From Rostratula benghalensis (Eukaryota > Chordata > Aves > Charadriiformes > Rostratulidae), in assembly GCA_013399305.1 (NCBI GenBank), contig VXAI01000013.1, positions 7,401,132 to 7,465,131 on the forward strand: 64,000 nucleotides of DNA. The letters run 5' to 3'. Shown here piece after piece: positions 33,235-45,054 of this stretch (within the stretch, counting starts at the first letter, position 1; each line of letters begins with the position of its first letter). The position numbers were made by a program, and so were the translations under genes. A model generated the notes under the pieces. The model did no database searches and was not told where the DNA came from. It worked only from the letters and a program-made list of their open reading frames with translations.

Positions 33235-36200
33235 AAATATATAGAATCCAAGACAGGAATTGTTATTCAGGTAACGGTGAAGGCTAAGGAAGTTCATGAG
33301 TATGGGATTGAAGAGAAGGTGATATAACAAAAAAATATTACTTGCCTTAAAAATGGTCTAGTGATAATATAGAATGAAGTGAGGCTTTTCTGAACACAAA
33401 AAATGGGCGGCAGGAATTGCAAAGTGACAACAGTTGCCTGTGTCAGACTGTGATAAAATCTTGATTTTATAGAAGAAACTAATTCTGCATAGCACATAGT
33501 GATGGATGGGGTACAAGAAAAGAGAGAAATAAACAATGGAAAAAAGAGATTCCCACCATATATCATTAAAGAGTGGCACCAGAACCGAACCTGAGAAATA
33601 GTGCCAGAATCTGGACTTCCCACCACAGCAGTGCTTAAGATCCAGTCAAATCTTACTTGGCTATAGCTTTTCTTATCTGGTGGGAAATAGTGTTAATGTG
33701 ATGTATCTTGTAGTTGATAACAAAGTCACATTTGTGTTTGTGCTTTGATATAATATGTCAAACCAGAAGGGGTATTCTCCCTGACTATAGGGATTCTGCT
33801 TCCCAACAAATTAGTGAATGGACCAGAAATAATCCTGCAGGCAGCTGATCTGACTGCCCTTGGTTCACATGCCACACTAGTTGACATGCCATGCTTTACT
33901 TGTATGCATCATTTCCTTTACATTATAGAAAATGTTATGTCTTCATGCCACTGCAGAAGAGAGGAAAAAAAAAAAAAGAGGTTACACAGAGGACCAGAAA
34001 TTCTCCAGGAATGTTGCACAGTATCTAAGGACATACTCCAAACCCTGTGCACTGCTGCAAAAACTGATTTATCTCAGCATTCCCCAAAGTGTAATTTTCT
34101 ATGGGTGAGATTGCATAGCTCTGTCTGCTTGATTCCATTTTCTTTAGATAAATGTTTGATGCTCTGCCCCATACTTTCAGGCTCTCTGCAGCTCACTAAA
34201 ACGGTGGATATCTTCCTAAAATAAATAGCCTGCTTCAGCCACAAATTGATGGGGTTTTGACTAGGTAGAATTATATGTGGTGCAGAAGGTCAGACGGATG
34301 ATCGTAATTGTCCTGCTTGGCTTTAGATCATTAGATTTACCTGGGTACTAAGTCTCTCCATTCAGCATGATTCAAGAGAGTAAAATCCAGAGCTCTATAA
34401 AATAAGAATTGTACATTCAACCAAACAGAGAATGGCTGAGTATAGACATATGGCAGATTCATTTTTTCAGGCTGTTGATAATCTCAAAGAACATGTAGTA
34501 ACAGAACAAATCAGCATGTTGGTGGAGGTTCCCCCGCCACCCTCAGCAAATGATATTTTGGGGCATATAAATAGGAGTCAATTACAATAACACATCCCTT
34601 TCAATCTGAGTAATTTCTACTGAAATCCGTGATGACTACTGTCAAAAGGAGGTGTATGAAGGCATAACGTTCTTTCTGCTTTAAAATAATGATATACTGC
34701 AAATACATGCAAGAAAAGGCAAATCACTTAAGGACTCTTGTGGAAGAAAGAACTTAGTGGAAACAGGAATGTCTGTCAGTTTCATGACACAGTTTAAACG
34801 TTAAATGACAGATAACCTAGGATCACCCAAACTAGATGGCAAAGCTTTATTGTATGATGCTGTCTGAAAATGAAATCCTGCATCTTAACAATTGAATTAA
34901 AACATTCTTTCATAGCCACGTTAAACGCCTCTGTTCTGATAATTTCTCTTGCGCTTACATGACTCTAGAAATGTTTAACTTAATGTAGAGCCAATGTAGC
35001 AGTGAAGATTTGCTGCATAAAACGTTGAAGGAAATTTTTTCCTAGTCTAGGAATATTTTTTTTTTATCTCTGGGATTTAGAGCCCCAGGGCAGCATTTGA
35101 GCACAAAGCAAAAGCCTACCCCCACTGAAGTGTTATCAGGTACTTCCCCTGTAGTGAACAGAATCCTCTTAAGATGATAACTGCTGAGATGTATTCTGTG
35201 TTCTTTGTCTCTCTCAGAGAGGGGAAAAAGAAATGCCCTCTTTCCACTATGCAGATTTTGCAGGCGGTTTACTGTGTTTAATGAACTGTTATAGCATATG
35301 CAGATGAACACTTCCCACCCGCTCTCCACAGATCTGGCACATGGTAATCACTTGTCCTATATTTCTGTGCTATATAGTGGCTTCCTCTGCTCATAGAAAC
35401 ACAGCCCACAAAACTGAAACAAATGTCCCTAAAGGCTTCAGTTTGCCTTCTCCTCTCAGGCCAGGACATGAGAGACTAACTGGAGTCTCCTCAGCTTTAA
35501 ACAAAGCCAAAGGCAGAGTGGTAAGCAAGAAATTCTGTGGCCTTTTCTGTCCCAGAGCTCAGACCAAGCGATTACTTCCTTTTTGTGTAGGTTTTCACCT
35601 TTGGATCCACAGAACTTACCATGAGCTCCATCCAATCACAGTGATTTTTTCAGGGTCATACTGGAATTGAGGTGGTCCTACAGCAGCAGTACAGGTGAAA
35701 GGAAACACGGTAAGCGCTTTCAGTGCAACTCAGCTCATTGCAGACAGAGCTAATAGAAGACATATCCATTATTAAGGTGCCTCTTGAGGTCAATTATGCA
35801 TAACCACAGCCTTTTGTAGATCTCCTTTTGCCCCCTCTCTGCCTTTTTGCATAGCACTTTCCTTCCTTTCATTTCCCTCTTCGTTAATATCCAATTATGT
35901 CCACGCTTGTTTCTCCAAGAATATTTCTTATTCAGAGCCTGTGGATAATGGCACGATAGCTTCCTGTCATAATTAGTACTAGTGCTACAGAGGTTATATC
36001 CAAGTATGAGCAAGAAAGTTTGTGATCAGGCCAATGGCTAGAGTGCTAGGAGTTAAATGCTTATGCTGGGGCCTATTCTTCTCTATTTATACTACTAGTT
36101 CCGACTTCACAGCACGAGTGATATTTGTCAGGTCTTTCAAAATGTTCTGACCATTCTACCATTACTTGGAAACAAAAGGTGAACCTGAACCTTCTCACAA

Positions 36201-38596
36201 TTCATTCATCTTGCATGTGGACAAATTGTTCATTTATGTATGAAACAGATCATATTTAATATTTTATATATAAATTAAGTGTATATATGCACATATAAAT
36301 GCCTACACCAGCATTGCCTTCAACAATAATGTACTTCAATTGCAGTCTGAACATAATCTGAAAAATATTTAAAGGGTGGTTCGTGATTTAAATTTTCAGC
36401 CCTGAGACACGTTACACATGCATGCTTGGTACACTGTAAAGATCAGACTGTTAACTCTCTTGAGGTCAGTCTGTAGCTGGTCTCATAGGTTTAAATTTTG
36501 AAAGCGTAAGCTGAAACTTGCATTCTGCAGTGAACATCTGTTAAGTTAGGTAGGATGCAGAAAGTTCATTTGAAGTTTTAAGGTTATTATCTGTCTGATA
36601 AATGTTATCAAAACTTTTATTTCGTGAGTCATGGACAGAAAAACAGTTCTTAAGTTTCACATTCAATAAATCATCTACCAGTTTGGTAGCTTGACTGATT
36701 CCCGTCTTCTAGGGTAAACTGCATTTACTAATCGTTGAACAACTTAATTAACTAAATAACTTATTTCTCACTTAAAGGAAATGTTTTCTTTCCAGTCTGC
36801 ATTGCTTGTAAATGTCCAGCACTGGGAATTTTTTTCGTAGTGTCAGGCCAGAATACATGTTCCAATACCAGAATTGTCTGAATGCATCTCTAGATTCATA
36901 CCCTATGTTTACAATAATAATCACAATAAAGATTCAGACTAAAAAGGCAGTCACTGATTTTTTTTCATCTGACAATTAGGGAAGTTAAAGTACTGAAAAA
37001 AGCATTGTAGGGTTTTGTATTCACTATCTCTACATTTAGAGCTACTGCTGGGTAGAAAGAGCATCTGATTAAGGTGCTTTATGAGAAGATTTATGTCTCT
37101 GAGCTCCATCTATAGCCAATAAAGCAATAGACTTTCCCAAAGGCTGAGTCCAGGTGAGAGTCAAAGGACACAGTGAGAGATACAAGAAATCTTCAGGATA
37201 AATAACCAAATTCAATGGACCATGAGGAGAAATAAAGATGATTTATGTAATGTAGGTGCTTGAAGTTTGAACATGTTGAACACTTAGCTCAAAGCTTGCA
37301 TTTAGAATTATCTTTATTTTATATAAAAAGAAAATAACAGTCTACTTTCAGAAAAAGAGCGTGTGAATTTTAATATACAAGACAATGCTGACATCAGCAA
37401 TAGAGTCACTAAGAAGGAAGGGAACATTTAACTCAGGTAAATTAGGATTTCATAGTGAAGAACTGGAAGGGAGCCTGAACCCAGACCTCTATGTAGAGAT
37501 CAGTTAATTTTAAAGTTGCTTTGCATTTCTTTAGGTTATGAACTCTCAGCCAAACCTTCTCCACAGCAGAAATGACCCAAAATATATATTTAAAACCAAT
37601 TTTACTTATAGATCAAGATTTTGTGGCTCATGTGGCTCTCTAGTGAAGTTTTTTGCGTTGTTTGGAATGATCAAAGAAAACATGGCACAACAAAATTCCT
37701 ATTGAAGCAATAAAAGTCATTACTGGTACGAAACTTGCCACTTGTACCCACAAAGCAAAAGGGTGCTTGTCAGAGTCAAGAGTGACTACGTATTAACTAA
37801 GGACTCCAGGATTAGGCCCAGGGGAAAATTTAGAAAGATATTTATCTGTTAACTTATCTAAAATGAAATAGAAACTCATTTGCAATAATACAAAAAGGAA
37901 AGTCTTATTGAAAATTTAACTTCTTTTTGTTGCTTTTAGAAATGTTTGCAAACAGGCTTTTCTTAGTCATGAGCTTTTAGATGAGAGCCAACATGACTTT
38001 CTCCCAGGGAATAGTAGTGATAGCATCAATGGTCTGTATGAGTTTTCCTGAGTATTGCAGTCCTGATTGATCTATTTAGAAGTGAAAGGTTCTGGGACAA
38101 ATGTAGCCCCAGGTCTGATATAATTTACTTTGCCAGGGAAGCAGTGTCTATTTCTCGTCATGCATTTTCAGTGAGGTACTTCTGAGAGAGTCTTATTTCT
38201 TGGACCACTTAAAAACATTAAAGCATAAAAGCCAGAAACTCAGGTTGCCTCTGCTGTAGCAATACAAATAGTTGGAAAACTGATGGGGGTTACATCCTGA
38301 ATTGTCTCCTGAACACAATTGTCCAAAAATGATTCTATGGAGAATGCTGATTTTGACTCTGGGAAATTAGGCAACTCTTCTCCATGAATCTCTAGGATAC
38401 ATAAAAGGCTTGTATGGCCCACACAGAGGTCCATTACAGCAATGCTCTTCTGCCCTCTCTTTTTTTCGGCTCCAAATCTCAGCCAGATACATCAGTCACC
38501 ACCTTTGCAGATGAAAATGATCAAAGTCCAGGTTTCCTAAGAAGCTCTTTCCTATCCTGATCCAGTCTTAGGATTTACCTGCTGAATTGGATAGGA
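33235..38596. other. Intergenic, nothing recognised
   Basis: The region is AT-rich. Stop-free stretches on both strands (for example 33294-33626 minus and 33814-34224 plus) have no recognisable domain. No transposon could be assigned. Confidence 0.55.
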
Positions 38597-38662
38597 GAGC
38601 TGATCTAACTGAAAATAAATTGCCTCCTTTTGTGTTTAGTTGGGTTTTAGCTAGATCAGCTC
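38597..38662. other. Pre-miRNA-sized inverted repeat (hairpin)
   Basis: The left arm GAGCTGATCTAACTGAAAA (38597-38615) pairs with the right arm TTTTAGCTAGATCAGCTC (38645-38662). There are 11 perfect base pairs, one mismatch, two pairs, one bulged G and four A-T pairs. The loop is 29 nt. It could be a miRNA-type hairpin, a decayed MITE, or chance. Confidence 0.5.
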
Positions 38663-39575
38663 CCTAAACCTCTGCTGATGGTGCCAGTCCAGTGAAAAAT
38701 TAGGTAGAAGCATGTGACAAGGCATAAGAAGATTTCACTCCTCGGTTGCTTTAGGATTTTTCCCTTAATTTTCTGTGTCTTTTCTGCCTAAGAAGAACAA
38801 CTTGTCTTTCTCTTGACCCAAGAGTCCAGCTTCTTTTGGTTTTACTCACAGAAGAGTGCAAGTAGATAGCAAAATATTTTGCAAGATAAGAAGCACATAA
38901 CATACTGCAGAAGTGCCACATGGAATAGATGAGATCAGTGCACCATCCCTTTACTCTGGTATGAATCAGCTTCAGCACAGCCTGCCTAGAAGTGCTTTGA
39001 CAGTATCTGCCCTTCTTTCCCCTATGATCTTAAGAAGACCTCTGTCTTCTCACTCTACTGGAAGTTTTTCAGCATTGTCTCTCTGCACCCTATAAACAAG
39101 CCAGAGAGACAACTGAAGAAAATCACAGGCAGCAACTCCTGTGGTTATGATGGTTTTTTTAACCTTTGCTCCCAGTTCTTGCAAAACTGGGTGATACTTA
39201 GTGATCCAACAACTCTGACATCATATCCCCTGTACAAGAAATAAAAATTCAAAACATTAGTATATTCTTTTCAAGGATGAATAGGTATTGAAATGCTGGA
39301 GAAGAAGTTGAAAAAAAAGAATGGGGTATCTTTTACCAACAAAATAAATCAAGCTACCTGAGATGCCTGACCTTCAATTGCAAACCTTCCTGAGAATTTT
39401 TCTAAGCTTTTGTAATAGCCTTATCTTGACTGCTGTGTTAGGGGAAATTAGATAGTTGGGCAATTTTAAAACCTATTTGCTTCTCCAACTGCAACATAGG
39501 TCAATTTGTATTTTTCATAAATCTAAAATACTTCAGGCCATCTGGCGTTTATTCAGTGGTGGCTTTAACGAAATA
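38663..39575. other. Intergenic, nothing recognised
   Basis: The sequence is AT-rich, with no gene or repeat that I can support. Confidence 0.55.
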
Positions 39576-39587
39576 CCACTAGAGGGC
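39576..39587 (+). promoter_or_regulatory. CTCF-like core motif
   Basis: CCACTAGAGGGC matches the CTCF core consensus CCASYAGRKGGC at every position. The surrounding sequence is AT-rich. Occupancy cannot be judged from sequence. Confidence 0.5.
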
Positions 39588-42500
39588 AAGATGACAGCTG
39601 TAAGCTATTTGAATTTGGGGACTTTGGTTCTGCAGATGTTGAAGTAGATGAGAAATTATTGAACCCAGTGGTGCTGAAACAAGCCATAAAAATCTATTCT
39701 CTTCTACAAATAGGTAAAAGAGCCCCTGAAATCCTTAAATATGAAAGAGAAGCTATGTAATTTAAGCTAACAGGTATAAGTAACTATTAAACGTAATTAA
39801 CAAGACTTACATATATTGTCAATCAATTTTATAAAACAAGAAGATATAAGTATCACATCACAGGTCCTTCTGAAACTTTCTGGAGTTCCCCAATATAAAT
39901 AACAGATCTTACCAATTCTTTCTTGTAATAGATAAATAAAATATTTCAACACATATGTCCACACTTACACATTCACACACATTTACCTCTACATTAACAA
40001 TATAGCTGGAGTGCTCAGCAAATGTGGGAGAGCTGAATTTGGTTCCTAATACTGTTTAATTGTTCCCTAAAGCTTAAAAAATACCCAAACCCCTAAAAAA
40101 TACCTAGTGCAGTCCTACAGCCAGAGGCTTTGAGCTTGTCAGATGCCATAAAAAAAGCTACAGAGGTCCTGGTTGGTATTTGAATGAGAGGCCTCAGAGG
40201 CGAGAAAGGAGCCTGTGGGTTGTATGTATTTTCTGCTTTTAATCCTGCTGCTATTTCATTTTCCCACAGAAGTTCTTGTATTTCAGTTTGTTCTCATCCT
40301 GAAACCTTTGTTTCCCTTTCTCCTTATATTTTAAAAAGAAAATTGTATACAAACAGTGGGAAAAAATCCTAAATTACCAGCTCATTTTTTATTGTAAACA
40401 TTACTTACAGAAGGCTTCAAAGGAAATAATAAGCAGTGTTTGAAAAATGGTCTTTAGCGTTTGGCTTATTGTTTAAAGGATGCTGTGGATAACATTTCAA
40501 TTACCAAGTTACTGCAGCCTTAACCTGGAACTGTTTCCCTTTAATTTTGTCCCACAAGTGCATATAGCTGTGATAGCACTTTTTGTTACATTTTCAGTAT
40601 TCTTTGCTTTACAAGTCCCTAAACACCCTTCATCAAGCACACAGCATGTTGGTACATTAAAGGGCTTTCTGCCTGCAAGAAGTGGGCATTAAGCCTTGGA
40701 AAAACAGGACCCTTTTAAGAGAGTGAAGAGGAAAGGCCCCAGTATGTTGGCTGTTGAAATCAGTCTGAACTTCCCCAACCTGTTGAGAGTCCAGATTTGC
40801 CATATCTTCACATGATTGCACCTCAGGGTTGACCCAGGAAAATCAGGAAGAGGGGGAGCCGGCTCTTGGGCTTGGAGGACAAACACGATTCAACGTGCAC
40901 CTCAGAGCAAGTTCAAGCCTGCATTTTCCAAGTCCTACTGTACTCTCACAGATTAGATCAATTTTACATATATTACTAAAGATGTCCACGGAGAGGAAAT
41001 CTGATTTTTATCACAAGTTTTGGAGGCTTCATCTCATTGAAACATCCTAAAGCTTTGAGCTCTTATTGAGTGATAGGGCAGGTCTGGAATTCCTGCCTGT
41101 TCTTACACCAACACTGTTTAAATCCCCAACATGCTGTGTCAGGCCCAAAGGCTACACTTATGTGTCTGACAGGTCCTTGGGGGTAGATCCTGCTGGCCAC
41201 AAACCCAGGTAAGATAGCGATCCCTCCTCTGCCTGACTTAGGTCTCAGAGGAGCTCCAGGACAGAGCTGTCTGGTTCACTCAGCTCCTGCACACCGCAGA
41301 CATAGTGACACCACTTCCCAGGGGAGTTTCCTGAGGCCCCATTCACATCAAAGTGACATCGCTGGAGCATGGGAAAACACAATGATGGGCTGTTTAAGTC
41401 AGGGTGAAAAGCCAGACGCTTTCTTTTAGGACCAGGTGAGCTGTGGAGACGTTGTTTATCTCGTTTGTATTTTCTCTTGCTGTTGGCCCATGAGCTAATC
41501 CATCTACTGATAACAATGGAGCCATCAGAGGCACAGGCAAGGGATGCAGAGGGAAGCATTGAGCTTGTGATCCAAGAAGGTGAAGGGGGATCCCACTCAA
41601 GAGACTCCTATTTGTGAATAGATCCTCGGTTGCTGATGAAATCCTGCATGTGGCAATTGCATGCCCCTTGGGGTAATGGTGGCATTTGAAACCAGACAGT
41701 TCTTGTAACCTAGGACAAAACACAGATGAGCCCATTGATTTTGGTAGGCCTCTGCAGAACCTAGTCATGTACTTGGTGGACAGTTAATATTTGACTAAGG
41801 ATGCCAATGTAATGGGCAGGATTTGGCACATTTTTATGACTTGACTATGTAGCTGACGAAATTTCTCAGGTGATTTGGGGAAAAGTATTTCTTTAGTTTG
41901 TGTGATTTTGAAGTGTTCTGTATAAAAATTTCAATCACCGCTGTTAATCATGCATGTTTTAATAGTAATGTGCCCGGTACATTAGGTGGCTATATAAGAT
42001 AGAAGTAAATAGTGATGATTTTTATAGCTATATATTTTTTATACTAGTAACGTATGGCTAGTTGCATTGTCAAAAAAGTAGAAGACCAATACCTCTACAG
42101 ACACACATACACACATATTCTGTGAAAAATTTTCAGTGATTTCTTTTATTATTTTATTTTACAAGTAAGAGTTATTTCTCTTTTTGGTCCATTTTCTTCA
42201 CTTAATTCAGTTCTGATGATATGCATCTTGCTAAATAGGAGCATGGCAGGAGTTCCTGACAAGAGTGCACCAGGGGAGATAGGCTCAGGAGAGCAACTCA
42301 AGAAGGTGATGGAGATGGGAAGATGATGAAATTCACAGGACACCTGCTGGCATTTCTAAATTTTGGGACTCAGAGAAAATGTTTTTTGTCTTTCAGGTTT
42401 TCATATTTCATACAAGAATCAAATGGAGCATGAAAAGCAGACCTTGGAAAATCAGCCACAGCTCTAATTTCCTGCAAAAAGACTGCTTCACTAGGAATGT

Positions 42501-43806
42501 TTTCATCAAGCTATTAAAAGCATAAAACTTTCTACTGATTGAATATAGTGCTCAGCTCTAAATTGTAAAAACAAGTATGCATTCTTATACATTTGCATAT
42601 ATACTAAAGATACAGGTCAGGGTCCAGCAGAAGTTTGTCATTATGCAAGATGTCAGTCCCTCAAAGTCCTCTGAAAGTTCTTCCAGCCAGGCAATGACTG
42701 GGAGATTGGCTTCCAGCTCTTAATTTTCCATTTGGCTATTCTCTCTCTTAGTTAATAAGAAGCTATTAGAAGCTATTTACACTTAATTACTAAGATACTG
42801 CTGTCAATATTAAAATATAATTGTCCTCAAATTCACCATGTCCATCAGCTACAAAGTGTGTATTTTCTGTTTGTAACACTTGCTTCGATTGAGAAGTGTT
42901 TTGCATGATGATCTTTAAATTTTCTTATGCTAATTCTTGCAATTTGCTTTGTAATATAAAGTATAAAATAGTTAATTATCAGTCATTACAATCATGCTAT
43001 GGGTTTGGATGGGGTATTTCATGCCTCCATTTATTAACCCTATTAAACCCAGCATAGAAAAATCATGACTGGTTTCTCTTAGTTACTGTTGCTTTGGAAA
43101 CTGGTTACATGTCTTGGTTTGTAAATGACTTTTCCTTCAAAAAAGGGAGTTAGAAGAATCTGGAATTTTTTTTAGCTTTCTTTATTTCTTCCTCTATTAC
43201 AATTAATATGCTATGTCTAAGTCTTCTGTTTCAAATTGGTGGGCTACTGCTTCTGAGCCTTTTGAGTCAGCTTTCTGAAAGCTAATTAACTCGTAATTCA
43301 ATTTAGAGCAGGCATTTATCAGCAGAGACTTATAATCAGAGGAAGGATGGTGTAACAACTAATGAAGTCGTTTTCCCAAATCTTTACCAGCCTTCCTCAG
43401 TGACCTTAGCAAATCTCTGTGCAAATAGTGTTATCCTCTCTTCCCATGTCTGGTTTGTCAAGAGAGGAAATATTATGAGCAAGGACTGTCTCTGTAAATG
43501 AGAGTGACTTCAGAGTGCTGCTGTCCTGACAGTATTCATCAAAGGTGATTCTTGTTGGCTTTCAGTCAGTAACAGGTCTCCAAAGTTTTCCCAGGGTAGA
43601 AGGGTCCACTTTTACTTAAGCTCTTACAAGTAAGAAGGTAAAAAACACAGAAAAAATCTTTCAGACTCCCTGATAATATACTTCCGACTATAAAATCTTA
43701 AAGCAATATAATTGCAATTATTTAATTGTAGATTTTAAATGGTGGTGTTGTGGTTTTTTGGTTTTAAGATGTATTTGTCTAATTTATTAACATGAGAAGG
43801 AATTTA
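39588..43806. other. Intergenic, nothing recognised
   Basis: The sequence is AT-rich, with stop-free stretches at 41245-41768 on the minus strand in two overlapping frames. No domain, splice-supported exon or transposon was recognised. Confidence 0.55.
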
Positions 43807-43811
43807 CATGG
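43807..43811. repeat. Target-site duplication, left copy (CATGG)
   Basis: The sequence is identical to 44505-44509 on the other side of the solo LTR. A sixth base does not match. Confidence 0.88.
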
Positions 43812-44147
43812 TGGTGTGGTTTTGGCCAGATTTGCAAATCAGAATGACAGATGGCACTTCCCCCTGCTCTCTCTACAGAGAGGAGAGGAAGATATAAAGG
43901 GATTTACAAGTTTAGAGTGAACTAAACTACTTTAATGAAGTATTAACACTAAAATCAAAAAGGAAATAATGAAATGGATACAATATATACAAAACCGTAT
44001 CAAGCTCCTGGGATGACATCACCAGCAAGCACTGGTGAAATCCCAGACTGGGACCCAGCAATGGATTGGGATCAAAAGGAGATGAACAGACAGAGTCCTC
44101 TTCGGACATCAGCCAGAGAAAGAGAGTGGATCCTTTGATCCCTCAGC

Positions 44148-44154
44148 TTTTATA
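44148..44154 (-). promoter_or_regulatory. LTR TATA box
   Basis: TATAAAA on the minus strand, within AGTATAAAAGCTGAGG, lies at the expected U3/R position of the solo LTR. It marks a possible residual promoter firing leftward. Confidence 0.65.
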
Positions 44155-44311
44155 CTGAGCATGATGCAGATGGAATGGAATACCACAGTTGGTCAGGTTT
44201 GGGTCACCTGTCCTGTCTGCTCCTCCCTACAGGTGTGACACCTCTACATTTTTTTTTTTTCCCCCACTTCTGACCCTCCAACAGGGCAAATAGCGAAGGT
44301 AGCTGACCTTG

Positions 44312-44325
44312 GTTGTTATAGCAAC
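44312..44325. promoter_or_regulatory. RFX X-box-like motif inside the LTR
   Basis: GTTGTTATAGCAAC is a near-palindrome close to the RFX dimer consensus (GTTGCYATGGYAAC). It lies in the U3 region of the LTR. Confidence 0.45.
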
Positions 44326-44504
44326 AAGTACATGTAAGAGCCTCTCTGCATATCATTCCTTGGTATAATCGGGTCTTATCACTGTGAGAGTGAACAGTTT
44401 CTGAACAGTATGTTGTTAATTTTAGAGTTTAGCTAGAAGAGGCCCAGCTAAACAGTAAAGTTACAAAACAAAAAATTGGTTCTGTTTTACCTCAAATCAG
44501 GACA

Positions 44505-44509
44505 CATGG
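44505..44509. repeat. Target-site duplication, right copy (CATGG)
   Basis: The sequence directly follows the LTR terminus ...GACA on the plus strand and matches the left copy. Confidence 0.88.
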
Positions 44510-44910
44510 ATACCAATAAGGTCCATGTAATTTTTATAAATAGTTTTTTTTGAAGCAGAAAATGTAGAACAGGTTCACATCCATACGGTGACTTACCCTT
44601 TAAATACAGTGTTAGAAACACATCTTTATCTAGCATCCAGTAATTGCCTCATTAACTTTAAAAAACTGTTACAGTGCTTTGTCTTCTGTAGCATACTCAG
44701 AAGTACTGAGTTATTTTTACATTGGAAGGCAGCAGGGAGTCTGATTTTAGTACTAACTGTTCACCATGATGCAAAATATCTGGCATTAACCTAAAGAATG
44801 CTGTTTTATTGGATTTTTTTGTCAGGGATTGAAATGCTTTTGAAAGTTACTGAACTGACAAGTCTGGAGACTGTCATCCTGTATTTATCTCTTGGATGGG
44901 CAAAACATTC

Positions 44911-45054
44911 CATTCCTGGAAGTGTCCAAGGCCAGGCTGGATGGGACTTTGAGCAAGCTGGTCCAGTGGGAGGTGTCTCTGCCCATGGCAGGGGCGTTGG
45001 AACTTGATGATCTTTAAGGTCCTTTCCAACCCAAGCCATTCTGTGATTTTATGA
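44911..45054 (+). mobile_element. CR1 LINE 3' end fragment
   Basis: The fragment is in sense orientation: CATTCCTGGAAGTGTCCAAG, GCCAGGCTGGATGGGACTTT, then TGATCTTTAAGGTCCTTTCC. It finishes with the CR1 terminal motif CATTCTGTGATTTTATGA. It is a heavily 5'-truncated copy. Confidence 0.93.

Larger units (their letters stand above)
43812..44504 (-). mobile_element. Solo LTR of an avian ERVL-type endogenous retrovirus
   Basis: The 693-bp element reads TGTCCTGATTTGAGG... to ...AAAACCACACCA on the minus strand, with TG...CA termini. It is flanked by a 5-bp direct repeat, CATGG, at 43807-43811 and 44505-44509. Five-base duplications are typical of ERVL-type integrations. Inside are a TATA box (TATAAAA, 44154-44148 on minus) and a poly(A) signal (ATTAAA, 43936-43931), so U3, R and U5 are all present. 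No gag, pol or env sequence adjoins, so the internal region was lost by LTR-LTR recombination. Confidence 0.9.

Noticed and set aside
33574..33600. Retroviral primer-binding-site-like sequence (TGGCACCAGAACCGAACC)
   Set aside because: It loosely resembles a lysine-tRNA primer site, but no LTR terminus ending in CA lies immediately upstream and no gag-like frame follows.
41245..41768. Two overlapping minus-strand open frames of 104 and 124 codons
   Set aside because: No domains, no supporting splice sites, and composition like the surroundings.
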